NCBI GenBank assembly: GCA_031430435.1 | Contig: JANPBM010000004.1 | Location: forward strand, 65,505-129,504 | Length of the DNA stretch: 64,000 nucleotides | Direction: 5' to 3' | Source of the DNA: JANNVK01 sp031430435 | GTDB taxonomy: Bacteria; Acidobacteriota; Blastocatellia; Pyrinomonadales; Pyrinomonadaceae | Shown here: positions 43,423 to 53,033 of the stretch, one piece after another | Numbering within the stretch: the first letter of the stretch is position 1 | How the letters are laid out: every line of letters starts with the position of its first letter | Program-made: the position numbers and the translations under genes | The notes under the pieces: model-generated | Told to the model about the DNA's origin: nothing | The model's database searches: none | Seen by the model: the letters and a program-made list of their open reading frames with translations, nothing else

Positions 43423-43506
43423 AAACTTGTTTGATTTCGGTTTCCGAGTTAAAAAAGTAATTTTAACGATAACCCGATCCCGAAACAATCAGATAATTTA
43501 ATACTG

Positions 43507-45660
43507 TTATTTCGGTGAAACAACTCGCGGGCGAACCTCTGTCGCATCGCCGGTTGAAGCAGTCGGCGGCGTTCGTTCAATCATATAAATTCCCGATGAA
43601 TGAGTGCCGACCAACAAACGATTGGTGTTTTTGGGGTCAATCGCCAACGACCAAACTCGGCGAGTCGGCAAATTTAATTCTTTCGCATCGATTCGCTTCC
43701 AGTTTTTGCCCGCATCGACCGATTGATAAACGCCGCCGCTTCCTTCCAACGAACTGGCGACGAAAACTTCATCGGAGTTATTCGGATTTATCGCAATACT
43801 TCTGAAATTTCCGACCGGCAGATTTCCGCCGCGTCGATTCCAAGTTTGTCCGCCGTCACGCGACACAAAAAGCGTTTGAGTAGTGCCGACATAAATTATA
43901 TCTGCATTATTCGGATCGATTTCTATTGCGCTAATCGGCGTTATTGTCGGGATGCCGGCAACTTGTTTCCAAGTTAAACCGTTATCTTGCGAAATAATTA
44001 CGCCCGAAAAAGTTGTGCCGGCAAAAATTCTGTTCGGCATTTGGATCGATGAAGCGACGGCAAAAACTCGCTCGTCGATTCCCGCTCCAAACGAGAATTT
44101 ATCCCATCCCGCCGAAACATTTTGGCTTCGATACAAACCTTTATCGGTTGCCGCAAAAATCCCGTTCTTACCGTCGTTGGCATAGCCTAAAGTATTGACT
44201 CTGACTTTTGTATCAATCGCCAAGACACGCTTGATTGACGGTGCAACAGGTTTTACAGCCGCAATCGGAGTCGTTTTCTTACCCGTTGATTTACCTTTTT
44301 TTACAACCGGTTTTTTTGGCGCAACGACACCCGACTTTATTTGCGACCACGATCCGCCGCGATCAAGCGAACGATATATTCCTTGATTTGTGCCAAGATA
44401 AATCGTGTTTTGATTCTGCTCGTCTTGTAAAATCGAAGCCGGCGTTGTTTGTTCGACAGACAAATTTTTAACCGAAGATTTCCAAGTTGTTCCGCTGTCA
44501 TCGCTGACAAAAACAAATCCGCCGCCGGTTGCCGTGTTATTAGTGGTGGCATAAAACCGATTCGGTCTGCCCGCGTCAGACACAATGTTGTAAGTAAAAC
44601 GACTGGTTAAATTGCCGTTTTGCACCTCGAAATTGCGTCCGCCATCGGTTGAAACCATTAAACCGTAATTATTTGTGGCTATATAAACTTTGTCCGGTTC
44701 GTCCGGGTGAACAGCGATATAATTGATTTCAAGATCGCGCCGAGTTGTCAAAAGCCAAGTTTTGCCTGCATCCGGCGACATCCAAAAGCCTTCGGTCGTG
44801 CCGGCATAAACCGCTCCGTTACCCGCCGGGTTTTGCAAAATCGCTCGTGTCCGCCGCGATGCCGAAGGAATGCCGTTAAATTTCCGCCAAAGATCGCCCG
44901 AATTAAACGATTCGTAAATTCCGCTGCAAGCCGAGGCAATAATATGGTCGGGATTTTTCGGGTCAATATCAATCGCAAACACATCGGAATCATCAATCAT
45001 TCCCGCACTGATGCGTTTCCAACTTTTGCCCGCATCGGTCGTTTTATAAGCTCGCCACGAAGTTCCCGCATACATTACGTTCGTATCGCGCGAATCAATG
45101 ACAACGGAATCGACAATCAGGTTGGTGAAAAACGAATTATCTTCAACTTGTTTCCAATCTTCGCCCGAATTTTTTGAAACAAATACTTTGCCGAATGTGC
45201 CGACCATCATTATTTTCGGATTTTTTTCGGATTGAGTAAGCGCGTGCATCGCTTCGTCTTTCAAATCTTTTGATTCTTTCCAAGTTTCGCCGCCGTCTTT
45301 CGATCGCCAAAAACCGCCCGGCTCTTTATGCCGATGACCCGAAACATAAATAGAATTCGAATCGCTCCTGTCAACCACAATGTTATCGAGCGTAATCTGC
45401 GGACGATTAAACGTAATCAAATAATTCCAAGTTTTGCCCGCGTCTTTCGAGGTGTAAACTTGGCTGTCCAAGGTTGTTGCATACAGCCGATTTTTGTCTT
45501 TCGGATCAATCGCAATGGTGCGAATATCGCCGCCGCTGGGTCCGACAATTTGCCAATTATCAAATTTCACGGTCTCGTTCGGCGTAATTGCCGACACCGA
45601 AAAAGCACTCAGTAAGATTGAAAAGATTAAGCAGGTTAAAAGTTTTTGTTTGATTTTCAT
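43507..45660 (-). CDS. Exported BNR/sortilin-like beta-propeller protein
   Basis: The protein has 717 residues with a signal peptide (MKIKQKLLTCLIFSILLSAF, cleavage after VSA). It consists of about 14 repeats of Asp-box (BNR) type, S-DGG-TW, such as SKDAGKTWNYL, SKDGGETWKES, STDGGRNFEVQ and SRDGGQTWNRR, each followed by IDPKNPD-like text. Two seven-bladed propellers, as in xyloglucanases and Ycf48/sortilin-like proteins, are likely. A basic linker with VVKKGKSTGKK stands near residue 470. No catalytic site can be named. It is probably a secreted binding protein or glycan hydrolase. Confidence 0.82.
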   Translation of the reverse strand: MKIKQKLLTCLIFSILLSAFSVSAITPNETVKFDNWQIVGPSGGDIRTIAIDPKDKNRLYATTLDSQVYTSKDAGKTWNYLITFNRPQITLDNIVVDRSDSNSIYVSGHRHKEPGGFWRSKDGGETWKESKDLKDEAMHALTQSEKNPKIMMVGTFGKVFVSKNSGEDWKQVEDNSFFTNLIVDSVVIDSRDTNVMYAGTSWRAYKTTDAGKSWKRISAGMIDDSDVFAIDIDPKNPDHIIASACSGIYESFNSGDLWRKFNGIPSASRRTRAILQNPAGNGAVYAGTTEGFWMSPDAGKTWLLTTRRDLEINYIAVHPDEPDKVYIATNNYGLMVSTDGGRNFEVQNGNLTSRFTYNIVSDAGRPNRFYATTNNTATGGGFVFVSDDSGTTWKSSVKNLSVEQTTPASILQDEQNQNTIYLGTNQGIYRSLDRGGSWSQIKSGVVAPKKPVVKKGKSTGKKTTPIAAVKPVAPSIKRVLAIDTKVRVNTLGYANDGKNGIFAATDKGLYRSQNVSAGWDKFSFGAGIDERVFAVASSIQMPNRIFAGTTFSGVIISQDNGLTWKQVAGIPTITPISAIEIDPNNADIIYVGTTQTLFVSRDGGQTWNRRGGNLPVGNFRSIAINPNNSDEVFVASSLEGSGGVYQSVDAGKNWKRIDAKELNLPTRRVWSLAIDPKNTNRLLVGTHSSGIYMIERTPPTASTGDATEVRPRVVSPK

Positions 45661-45836
45661 AGCATTAAAGTTTTGGAAAGATTTATAACCTCACGTTTTA
45701 TCGAGATTTAGGATGATTCATTCACCGTAAATTGTTGCTTTCAAAATAAATGTCAGGTTGACGATTAAGGCAAGGCATCGAGTTTTACTTAAAACTCTCT
45801 ATTATTCTAACTCTTATAAATTAAAATGAAAAGCGA

Positions 45837-45874
45837 AAGCGAGCAAACGTTCATTGCTGAACTTCTGCTCGCTT
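45837..45874 (-). terminator. Probable terminator of the outer-membrane barrel gene
   Basis: Arms AAGCGAGCA and TGCTCGCTT (45837-45845, 45866-45874), followed on the minus strand by T-rich sequence. The interval 45661-45918 holds no gene; a second weak stem (GAGTTTT-N4-AAAACTC) lies near 45780-45797. Confidence 0.6.
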
Positions 45875-45918
45875 AAGAATTAGGTCATATCAAAATTTCA
45901 GATATGAACGATTTTTGA

Positions 45919-48324
45919 TTACATCGGTGGTTCTGCGCCTGCCGGAACAATCCAGTATTCTGTATTGACCGCACCCGACCCGCCGTTGTTTTTAATTACA
46001 ACACGACTTGGATCGATTCCGATAAAAGGAATCGCTTTGTTGAGTTGTTTTACTCGTTTGGCAATTTCCTTGGCTGAACCGGTATTGACGATATACAACG
46101 TTGCTGTCGGATCGGCACCGAGTTCACCGTCGCGGATGTCTTGTAAGTTTTTCTTAACGTCGTCATCCGGAGCAGGTCCTTGATCAGCCACTTTCTTCTT
46201 AGGTTGTTGAGTCGGCGGACAACCAATATCACCTGATGCAGATGAAGTTGTTCGACAGTCGGCACAGAAGTCTGAACCAGCCATTTCGGCGGTTGCCGTT
46301 ACGGATGTTCCGCAAGCTACGCCTGATGTGTCAACGGTGATAACCGCACTGCCTTGACCTTCTTTAATTGTTCCGGCTGAAACCGTCCAATTATATTTGT
46401 CAACGCCGCCGGCGTTAGCCGTAAAGGTCATCATTTCGCCTTCTTTAACTGCTGACGAAGGACCTGAAACGCTCAGTGTCGGGCAAACACAAGGTTTTGG
46501 ACAATCTGTACACTCTTTAACCGTTACGGTTTTGGTAACTGTTTTACCGCAAAGTCCGCAACCGTTATCAACTGCTGATGTGATTGTGTATGTTCCTGCT
46601 TTGACGTTGCTCAAATCCCAACTGACATTTGAACCGCTTCCGACAATACGACCGGCTGAAACCGTGTAATTGTAAAGAAGTTGGTCATTTGCAGGATTTG
46701 TGGCGGTTGATTTGACACCAAGTGTCGATTTATCCGAACACTCACCTTTGCCTCCGTTCGCACATGGCAATGTAATCATTGAATCTTCAACTTCAAGATT
46801 AGTTACATCGGCAAAAGCAACCGGTATTCCGGCGGCGGCATCCGAACGTGAATTACGACGACCGACAGAAAGCGATACGATGTATCCGTGCGGATCGTTT
46901 GAAGTTACAAAACCGTTAGGAATGCCTGCGCTGACAATGCTGGTAGTCGTTGCGGCACCGCCGTTTCTTCCGTCAATCACCACATTACCGTTGAAAGCAG
47001 AATCTTTCAGGCTGTCGCGGTCTGTTTGATTAACGTTGTAACGATAGGCTGCGCCAACGCTCATCCAACGAGTCGGAAACCAACGGAAACCTGCAAGGGC
47101 ATCAGTCGGGCTGACTTCGAGAGCGTTTGGTGTGCGACCGCCAACATATTGTTGAGTTCTGAACTCTAAAATAGGTTGAAAATATCGGTTGACGGGAAAA
47201 TCGATACCGACTGAAGCCAAAACTTCATCGGGACGATCAAGCAAAGTGAATGTTCCGTTTGGAAATTCGCCTTTGACGCTGCTGTTAAGTTTGTAGCCGA
47301 TGTTAGCCGAAATGTTCATCCATTTACGAACCCGACTGTCGGCAAACAAAACAACTCCGACATCACCGCGATTTCCGCCGGCACTTGCACCGCGTTGCAG
47401 TTGATTAAAACCACTGACGGCATTTGCTGTATCGGTGTACCAGTTGTAATAAGCAATGACACCTACACCAAGCGGGTTGTTCGGACCTGTGAAACGCCAT
47501 TTAGCGCCTGCCGAAAATGTATTGAAAGCAGATTCACCGTATTGACGATTCAAAAACGGAGCATCAGGCAAATAACTCGGAGCAACCGAAAAGACAGTTG
47601 GCGCAGAACTTGCTGCTCCGCCTGCCGGCAAATTTGTAAATTGCAAAACGATTCCGGGTAAAATACCGCCGTAAGACGAACCTACACCGGGGAAAAGGTC
47701 TGCCCCGTTTCCACCCGCACGCGGAGCGCTCAGCTGAGCAACGCCTGTCGGATAACCAAAAATTGTGCCCGGATTAGCTCCCGAATAACCGAATGTTCCG
47801 GCTGAAGCCCCGACATACGGATATTGCGCAAAAGGAGCGCCTTGCGGACGAAAAATGGCTGTGTTAGCAAACTGGCTTGTGCCGGGACCTTGCGGTGCCA
47901 AAACAATTGCTGCCGGGCTAACTAAGCCTGCACCAACTCGCACTTGCGAATTGGGAAGATAAAAACCAGAAAGATTTCTCGGAGAATTTACTTTAATCCC
48001 ACGATAAGCATCCGTGTTGAAGAACAACTCTAAATGGTCATTCAATCCAACCTGGAAACTGATAGGCACCTCAGTAAAATCTACGTTGCCCGGATCGCGG
48101 TCAAAATTGCTGTAAGCGGCACTAAAGGTATATTCACCTTTTCTTAGTGTTTGCCCGTCATAAACGGTAAAAAGTCCGGTCGGACCTCCTACAGGACCAC
48201 CCGTGCCAACTGTTGGGGCAAGGTTTCTCGGATCACTTTCCGGTCTTAATGTCTGTGCTGACACGGTAAATACCGATGTCAAAATTAAAAGCGTAGTCAA
48301 TAACGCTATTTTCGCGAGTTTCAT
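45919..48324 (-). CDS. Outer-membrane barrel with PKD-like and OmpA-like C-terminal domains
   Basis: The protein has 801 residues. ATG 48324 has a strong GGAGGA and opens a signal peptide (MKLAKIALLTTLLILTSVFT, cleavage after VSA). Residues about 25-480 look like a beta-barrel (TFSAAYSNFDRDPGNVDFT, GFRWFPTRWMSVGAAYRYN). Residues about 500-690 are two Ig/PKD-like modules with paired Cys (CGLCGKT, CTDCPKPCVCP). The last 75 residues (LYIVNTGSAKEIAKRVKQL, GIDPSRVVIKNNGG, TEYWIVPAGAEPPM) match a peptidoglycan-facing OmpA-like domain common in Acidobacteriota. It may anchor the outer membrane to the cell wall. Confidence 0.75.
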   Translation of the reverse strand: MKLAKIALLTTLLILTSVFTVSAQTLRPESDPRNLAPTVGTGGPVGGPTGLFTVYDGQTLRKGEYTFSAAYSNFDRDPGNVDFTEVPISFQVGLNDHLELFFNTDAYRGIKVNSPRNLSGFYLPNSQVRVGAGLVSPAAIVLAPQGPGTSQFANTAIFRPQGAPFAQYPYVGASAGTFGYSGANPGTIFGYPTGVAQLSAPRAGGNGADLFPGVGSSYGGILPGIVLQFTNLPAGGAASSAPTVFSVAPSYLPDAPFLNRQYGESAFNTFSAGAKWRFTGPNNPLGVGVIAYYNWYTDTANAVSGFNQLQRGASAGGNRGDVGVVLFADSRVRKWMNISANIGYKLNSSVKGEFPNGTFTLLDRPDEVLASVGIDFPVNRYFQPILEFRTQQYVGGRTPNALEVSPTDALAGFRWFPTRWMSVGAAYRYNVNQTDRDSLKDSAFNGNVVIDGRNGGAATTTSIVSAGIPNGFVTSNDPHGYIVSLSVGRRNSRSDAAAGIPVAFADVTNLEVEDSMITLPCANGGKGECSDKSTLGVKSTATNPANDQLLYNYTVSAGRIVGSGSNVSWDLSNVKAGTYTITSAVDNGCGLCGKTVTKTVTVKECTDCPKPCVCPTLSVSGPSSAVKEGEMMTFTANAGGVDKYNWTVSAGTIKEGQGSAVITVDTSGVACGTSVTATAEMAGSDFCADCRTTSSASGDIGCPPTQQPKKKVADQGPAPDDDVKKNLQDIRDGELGADPTATLYIVNTGSAKEIAKRVKQLNKAIPFIGIDPSRVVIKNNGGSGAVNTEYWIVPAGAEPPM

Positions 48325-48614
48325 CACATTCCTCCGGCGAAATACAAAGTATTTTAAATTTTTAAGTCTTTTTAGAGCGTAGCAACCAAAAACCAAACTG
48401 CGGTTTTCGGGTCAACTACAAAATTATTGCGTTTTGTTGGAAACAATTTCCCGACAAAAACCCAACTTAATCCAAAAGTTATAGTCTTTTATAAGGCAGT
48501 CTTGGGCAAAAGTCAACAAAACTTATCGTTTCCTTAAAAAGATTACTTTAGTTTTGCTTGAAAATCAAGCATTTTTTCGTTTTCATTACGAAAACAAAAT
48601 GTCTGTTCAGCAGA

Positions 48615-49910
48615 TTAGGCGTAAATTCCGCGCATTCGCGTATCGTATGCAACGCGGTCAATCGCCAACATATACGAAGCCGTTCGCATATCTACATTAT
48701 GAGTTTCGGCATAGCCGACAACCTCATTAAAACTTGCCACCATTTTATCTTTCAGTCGTTGATTTACTTCGTCTTCCGACCAAAAGAAACCCATCCTGTC
48801 TTGAACCCATTCAAAGTACGAGACGGTTACGCCGCCGGCATTTGCCAAAATATCCGGGATTACAAAAACTCCGTTTTCGTGTAAAATCTTATCGGCTTTC
48901 GGCGTTGTCGGACCGTTTGCGCCTTCGGCTAAAATCTTACATTTAATTCTGTCGGCATTTTCCGATGTAATTTGATTCTCGGTCGCACAAGGTGCCAACA
49001 CATCGCATTCAATTTCGAGCAAATCCGAATTGCTTACTTTTTCAACATTCGGAAAACCGTCGAATGATTTTGTTTCCTGTAAATAGGCTAACGCTTTAGG
49101 AATATCGATTCCGTTTTTATTATAGATGCCGCCGCCGACTTCTGAGATGGCTACAATTTTATAACCTTCGTCAAACATTAGACTTGCACCGATTCCGCCG
49201 ACGTTCCCCGAACCTTGCACAACCACCGAAGTTTGTTCCGGTGTCAGATTGTAGCGTTTGATTGCCTCGTTGACACAAAATAAAACACCTCGTCCGGTTG
49301 CTTCTCTGCGTCCCAATGAACCGCCGAGAGCGACAGGTTTTCCCGTTACCACCGCGTTTACGGTGTGTCTGGCGTGCATCGAATATGTATCCATAATCCA
49401 CGCCATGGTTTGCTCGTTGGTGTTCATATCGGGAGCCGGAACGTCTTTGTCGGGACCGATAAAGTCCATCAATTCGGCGGTGTATCTGCGGGTCATTCGT
49501 TCAAGTTCGCCCAACGACATTTGTTGCGGATTGCAGATAACTCCGCCTTTTCCGCCGCCGAAAGGAACGTTGACGACCGCGCATTTCCACGTCATCCACG
49601 CGGCAAGCGCTTTTACTTCGTCCAAAGTTACATCGGGCGCATAGCGGATTCCGCCTTTTGCGGGACCGCGCGCAAAGTTATGCTGAACTCTGTAACCTTC
49701 AAAAACCTTGATATGCCCCGAATCCATTTTGACCGGAATATAAACTTTCAGTTCGCGACTCGGAACACGCAAAACCGCGTATAAATCTTCGTCCAAACCC
49801 AAGAGTTTTGCGGCTCGGTCAAAACGTTCGCTCATTGCTTCAAACGGATTTTTTTCATCTGTCCCTTTGAAACGTCGCATTTCATCTGCCATCGGATTAG
49901 CTTTTGACAT
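48615..49910 (-). CDS. gdhA: Glutamate dehydrogenase (Glu/Leu/Phe/Val family)
   Basis: The protein has 431 residues, hexameric short-chain type. PFGGGKGGV holds the catalytic Lys region; KCAVVNVPFGG and VQGSGNVGG (the Rossmann glycine motif, about residue 225) are complete, and the C-terminus reads DRVAYDTRMRGIYA. It makes or breaks glutamate with ammonia; NAD or NADP use cannot be told safely. GGAG lies 10 bases upstream. LarE is encoded directly upstream on the same strand. Confidence 0.95.
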   Translation of the reverse strand: MSKANPMADEMRRFKGTDEKNPFEAMSERFDRAAKLLGLDEDLYAVLRVPSRELKVYIPVKMDSGHIKVFEGYRVQHNFARGPAKGGIRYAPDVTLDEVKALAAWMTWKCAVVNVPFGGGKGGVICNPQQMSLGELERMTRRYTAELMDFIGPDKDVPAPDMNTNEQTMAWIMDTYSMHARHTVNAVVTGKPVALGGSLGRREATGRGVLFCVNEAIKRYNLTPEQTSVVVQGSGNVGGIGASLMFDEGYKIVAISEVGGGIYNKNGIDIPKALAYLQETKSFDGFPNVEKVSNSDLLEIECDVLAPCATENQITSENADRIKCKILAEGANGPTTPKADKILHENGVFVIPDILANAGGVTVSYFEWVQDRMGFFWSEDEVNQRLKDKMVASFNEVVGYAETHNVDMRTASYMLAIDRVAYDTRMRGIYA

Positions 49911-49930
49911 CTATATTTATCTCCAAATTT

Positions 49931-50779
49931 CTACGATTTACGATTTTTATCCAAAATTTCGTTCATCGCTCCGGTTCGATAGCCGTGTAAATCAAGCGTT
50001 ACATAGCGAAAACCAAGTTCACGGAAACGTTTTGCCAAGTTGTCAACCATTGTTGCTTGCAAAACTCGTTCCATCTCTTTCGGAGCGATTTCCAAACGTA
50101 CGAGTTCGTCGTGATAACGGACTCGAAACTCTCTGAATCCAAATTCTCTTAAAATTTCCTCGCCGCGTTCAACCTTGCTCAAACGTTCGATCGAGACGGG
50201 AATGCCGTACGCGATTCTTGAGGAAAGACAAGGACTTGCGGGTTTATTCCACGTCGGCAGATTATGATTTTTGCTCAATTCGCGGATTTCCGCTTTGCTC
50301 AAACCGACTTCAATCAGCGGACTTCGCACATTATTTTCTTTCGCGGCTTCTCTGCCCGGACGATAATCGCCCAAATCATCGGTTGTCGAACCGTCGATTA
50401 AAATTTGTTCAACGGCGATTGCGCCGAGTTTGCCGTAAAGTTCGGTTTTGCAAAAATAACAACGATTTGTCGGATTAGCCTTGTAATTAGGATCGTTGAG
50501 TTCGTCTGTTTCAAGCGTTTTATAATTAAATTTAAAGTCTTCCGCTATTTTTTTTGCCGTATCGCGCTCGGTTTTAGCGACACTCGGCGAAATTCCCGTA
50601 ACGCAAACTGCTTTTTCTCCCAGCTCTTGCGTCGCAATCAACGCAACATAAGAACTGTCAACTCCGCCGGAAAAGGCGACCAACACAGAGCCGAGTTCGC
50701 GCATCAAACCTCGCAGTTGCTGTTCTTTGTCGGATGCGGTCAGCGTTTGTTTTGATGTTGCGGTATTGGTTGAATTCAT
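49931..50779 (-). CDS. larE: LarE-type ATP-dependent sacrificial sulfur transferase
   Basis: The protein has 282 residues. The PP-loop is VAFSGGVDSSYVALIA at about 34-49; NRCYFCKTELYGKL and PASPCLSSRIAYG hold the conserved Cys residues, the latter matching the Cys that gives up its sulfur in LarE of lactobacilli. LarE thiolates the pyridinium cofactor precursor of the nickel-pincer nucleotide used by lactate racemase and related LarA enzymes. No larA, larB or larC is in the window, so its role may lie with a distant LarA homologue. Confidence 0.9.
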   Translation of the reverse strand: MNSTNTATSKQTLTASDKEQQLRGLMRELGSVLVAFSGGVDSSYVALIATQELGEKAVCVTGISPSVAKTERDTAKKIAEDFKFNYKTLETDELNDPNYKANPTNRCYFCKTELYGKLGAIAVEQILIDGSTTDDLGDYRPGREAAKENNVRSPLIEVGLSKAEIRELSKNHNLPTWNKPASPCLSSRIAYGIPVSIERLSKVERGEEILREFGFREFRVRYHDELVRLEIAPKEMERVLQATMVDNLAKRFRELGFRYVTLDLHGYRTGAMNEILDKNRKS

Positions 50780-51020
50780 TTAATTTGTCGGCGTGGTTGC
50801 AGTCGTCAAACGTAATAATTTAATGAGTTTAACGCAACAAATCGCTTGGCGCAACCCGCGAAAATCAACTTTGTAACGAAAATAAATGTCAGTTCGAGTA
50901 TTTTTAATTTGGTTGTTTATTGCCCGATTTGACTTATAATACCGATAATTTGTTTTCACCGGTTTTCTTTATAACTTGGCGGCATTGCGACTTTGCGTTA
51001 GAATACTTGCTTAAATCACT

Positions 51021-52406
51021 ATGAAATTTTTTGCTTCAAAATCTGTTGTTTTTGTCTTTATTTTAATTTCGGTCGCCGGAACTTTCGGGCAAAGCGATCC
51101 CGTTTCGCTGTATAACAAAGGGCAAGACGCGCACGAACGCGGCGATTTTGCGGAGGCAATTAAATTTTACGACGAAGCATTGAAACTTGCTCCCGACTTT
51201 CCCGAAGCCGAATTTCAAAAAGGTTCGGCGTTTGTTTCGTTGAAAAAATTCGACGATGCCGAAAAATCTTTTCGTCGGGCGGTCGAACTTCGCCCCGATT
51301 GGAATTTACCGTTGGCGAATCTAGGTTCGATTCTGTTGCAAAAAAATAATTTTGCCGAAGCCGAAAAAGTTTTGACGAAAGCGATTGAAATCGATGATTT
51401 GAATTTTCCCGCGTATGTCGCCTTGACCGAATTGCGTTTGAAGTCGAAAGCATCGCCCGAATTATTAAAAAACTTGCTCGCAAAACTTGTTATTTTGACC
51501 TCGAAACAGCGTCCGACTTCGATGATTTGGGCTTCACGCGGAGCAATCGAACGCGAACTCGGCGACAAACTTTCGGCAAAAACAAGTTTGGATAACGCTT
51601 TGGCGAAAGACCCGAATAATCAATTTGCGTTGAATGAACGGATTCTTTTGGCACTTTCCGACAGTGATTTTTCGCGGGCTTTGGAAGATTCCAAAATTCT
51701 CGCGCAGATTTCTTCGACTGCCGGAAATAAACTTTTGCTTGCCAACGTTCACGTTATGACGGGCGATAACGAAGCGGCGTTAAAGGTTTTAGAGACATTG
51801 GACGCGACCGGCAAAGATGTTTTGAACCTCAAGAATGCGATTATTGCCGGTTCCTCGAAAAATATCGCGGAGCTGGAAAAACTGCTTGAAACCGACACAA
51901 AAAATGCTGCTGTTTTGGGTAATCTATGTTCGCTGACCAGAACCGTAAACCCTTTGAGATCGTTGGAATACTGCAAACGCGCGTTGGAAATCGAACCGAC
52001 TGACATCAAACCCGCAGTCGGCTTTGCGGCGGCTTTGGTGCAGGCAAAACAGTTTGAAAACGCGATTGAGGTTTTGCGCCGAATCCTGAATATTGCTCCC
52101 GATAATTACACCGCCCACGCTAATCTGGCGTTGTCTTTTTTTCAACTTAAACGTTACGCCGAAGCGAAAATCGAGTATCAATGGCTTTCCGAAGCAAAAC
52201 CGAATATCGCGGTAACGTATTTTTTTCTTGCAATTTGTTATGATAATCTGCAAGAATATATTGATTCAACGGCAAATTATCAAAAGTTTTTGCAACTCGC
52301 AGACGCAAAAACCAATCAGCTCGAAATCGACAAAGTTAATTTGCGGTTGCCGATTCTGCAACGACAAATAAAAAACGGTAATGTGAAAAAAAAAGGAAAA
52401 ACATAA
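51021..52406 (+). CDS. Exported TPR protein
   Basis: The protein has 461 residues with a signal peptide (MKFFASKSVVFVFILISVAG, cleavage after FGQ). At least ten TPR motifs cover the rest (SLYNKGQDAHERGDFAEAIK, ALKLAPDFPEAEFQKGSAFV, AHANLALSFFQLKRYAEAKI). The C-terminus is basic (KKKGKT). It should be a periplasmic scaffold. Two further exported helical proteins are encoded downstream; the gap of 120 bases contains a short reading frame and a heptanucleotide array. The 241 bases upstream (50780-51020) hold no gene and should contain the promoters. Confidence 0.85.
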   Translation: MKFFASKSVVFVFILISVAGTFGQSDPVSLYNKGQDAHERGDFAEAIKFYDEALKLAPDFPEAEFQKGSAFVSLKKFDDAEKSFRRAVELRPDWNLPLANLGSILLQKNNFAEAEKVLTKAIEIDDLNFPAYVALTELRLKSKASPELLKNLLAKLVILTSKQRPTSMIWASRGAIERELGDKLSAKTSLDNALAKDPNNQFALNERILLALSDSDFSRALEDSKILAQISSTAGNKLLLANVHVMTGDNEAALKVLETLDATGKDVLNLKNAIIAGSSKNIAELEKLLETDTKNAAVLGNLCSLTRTVNPLRSLEYCKRALEIEPTDIKPAVGFAAALVQAKQFENAIEVLRRILNIAPDNYTAHANLALSFFQLKRYAEAKIEYQWLSEAKPNIAVTYFFLAICYDNLQEYIDSTANYQKFLQLADAKTNQLEIDKVNLRLPILQRQIKNGNVKKKGKT

Positions 52407-52407
52407 T

Positions 52408-52527
52408 ATGAAGAAGGAAAACGGAATAGTGAATCTCGGCGAAACAGTTGAAACATTCTCTGCATATTTTCGCAATCGCATAAAATATATTTTTCCTCGA
52501 TTTTCCGTTCTCCGTTCTCCGTTTTAA
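52408..52527 (+). other. Short reading frame that ends at the start codon of the next gene
   Basis: From ATG 52408 (AAGGA 11 bases before it) 39 codons run to TAA 52525-52527, which overlaps the next ATG as TAATG. Its last codons are encoded by the heptanucleotide array. One added 7-mer would fuse this frame to the next gene. It could be a leader peptide or an alternative N-terminus. Confidence 0.4.
52501..52521. repeat. Heptanucleotide array, three copies, before an exported-protein gene
   Basis: TTTTCCG, TTCTCCG, TTCTCCG in tandem, ending 5 bases before ATG 52527. Confidence 0.8.
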
Positions 52528-53033
52528 TGTTGGTTTGCCTGTTTTTCTCCGCTTGCTTTTTACCGACCGCGATTTTTGCCCAAGACGAAATTCCGTCCGA
52601 TGTTGCCGCCGCGCCCGAAAAAACACTTTCCGAAGCTGAAAAAAAAGCACTTGAAATTAAAGACGTAAAAAAACGCGCAAAACTTTCAATCGAATTGATG
52701 GAAACTCGTTTGCGAACAGCCGAAAGGCTCGTGCAAGAGCCGAAGTTTCAAGACGCATTGAAAGAAATCGGCGCGTATCAAGGACTTTTGGAAGATGCTT
52801 TTAGTTTTTTGGAACAAAATGATTTGAAAAGCGAAAAAGTTCAAGACAACTTTCGCAATCTCGAACTCGTTTTACGCAAACAAATGACGCGACTCGAACT
52901 GATTCGGCGCGAAATGTCTTATAAATACGGTTGGCACGTTCAAAAATTGATGAAATTCGTCCGCGAAATTCGGGCAAAAGCGGTTGAGCCGTTATTCAGC
53001 GATACGGTTATGCCGGATAATAAACCAATATGA
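52527..53033 (+). CDS. Exported helical protein, function unknown (first of two)
   Basis: The protein has 168 residues. A signal sequence (MLVCLFFSACFLPTAIFAQ) starts directly at the ATG without basic residues, which is unusual; the upstream frame from 52408 would supply a basic N-terminus (RFSVLRSPF) if one 7-mer were added. The mature part is helical and charged (SEAEKKALEIKDVKKRAKLS, TAERLVQEPKFQDALKEIGA). It overlaps the next gene by ATGA. It is not recognised; the arrangement after a TPR gene suggests a shared periplasmic assembly. Confidence 0.7.
   Translation: MLVCLFFSACFLPTAIFAQDEIPSDVAAAPEKTLSEAEKKALEIKDVKKRAKLSIELMETRLRTAERLVQEPKFQDALKEIGAYQGLLEDAFSFLEQNDLKSEKVQDNFRNLELVLRKQMTRLELIRREMSYKYGWHVQKLMKFVREIRAKAVEPLFSDTVMPDNKPI

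Noticed and set aside
47395..47661. Plus-strand frame opposite the outer-membrane barrel gene
   Set aside because: Shadow of the barrel gene; no ribosome binding site and no recognisable motif.
49931..50779. NAD synthase or GMP synthase-type enzyme instead of LarE
   Set aside because: The PP-loop is shared, but the CYFC and SPCLSSR cysteine motifs and the length fit LarE.
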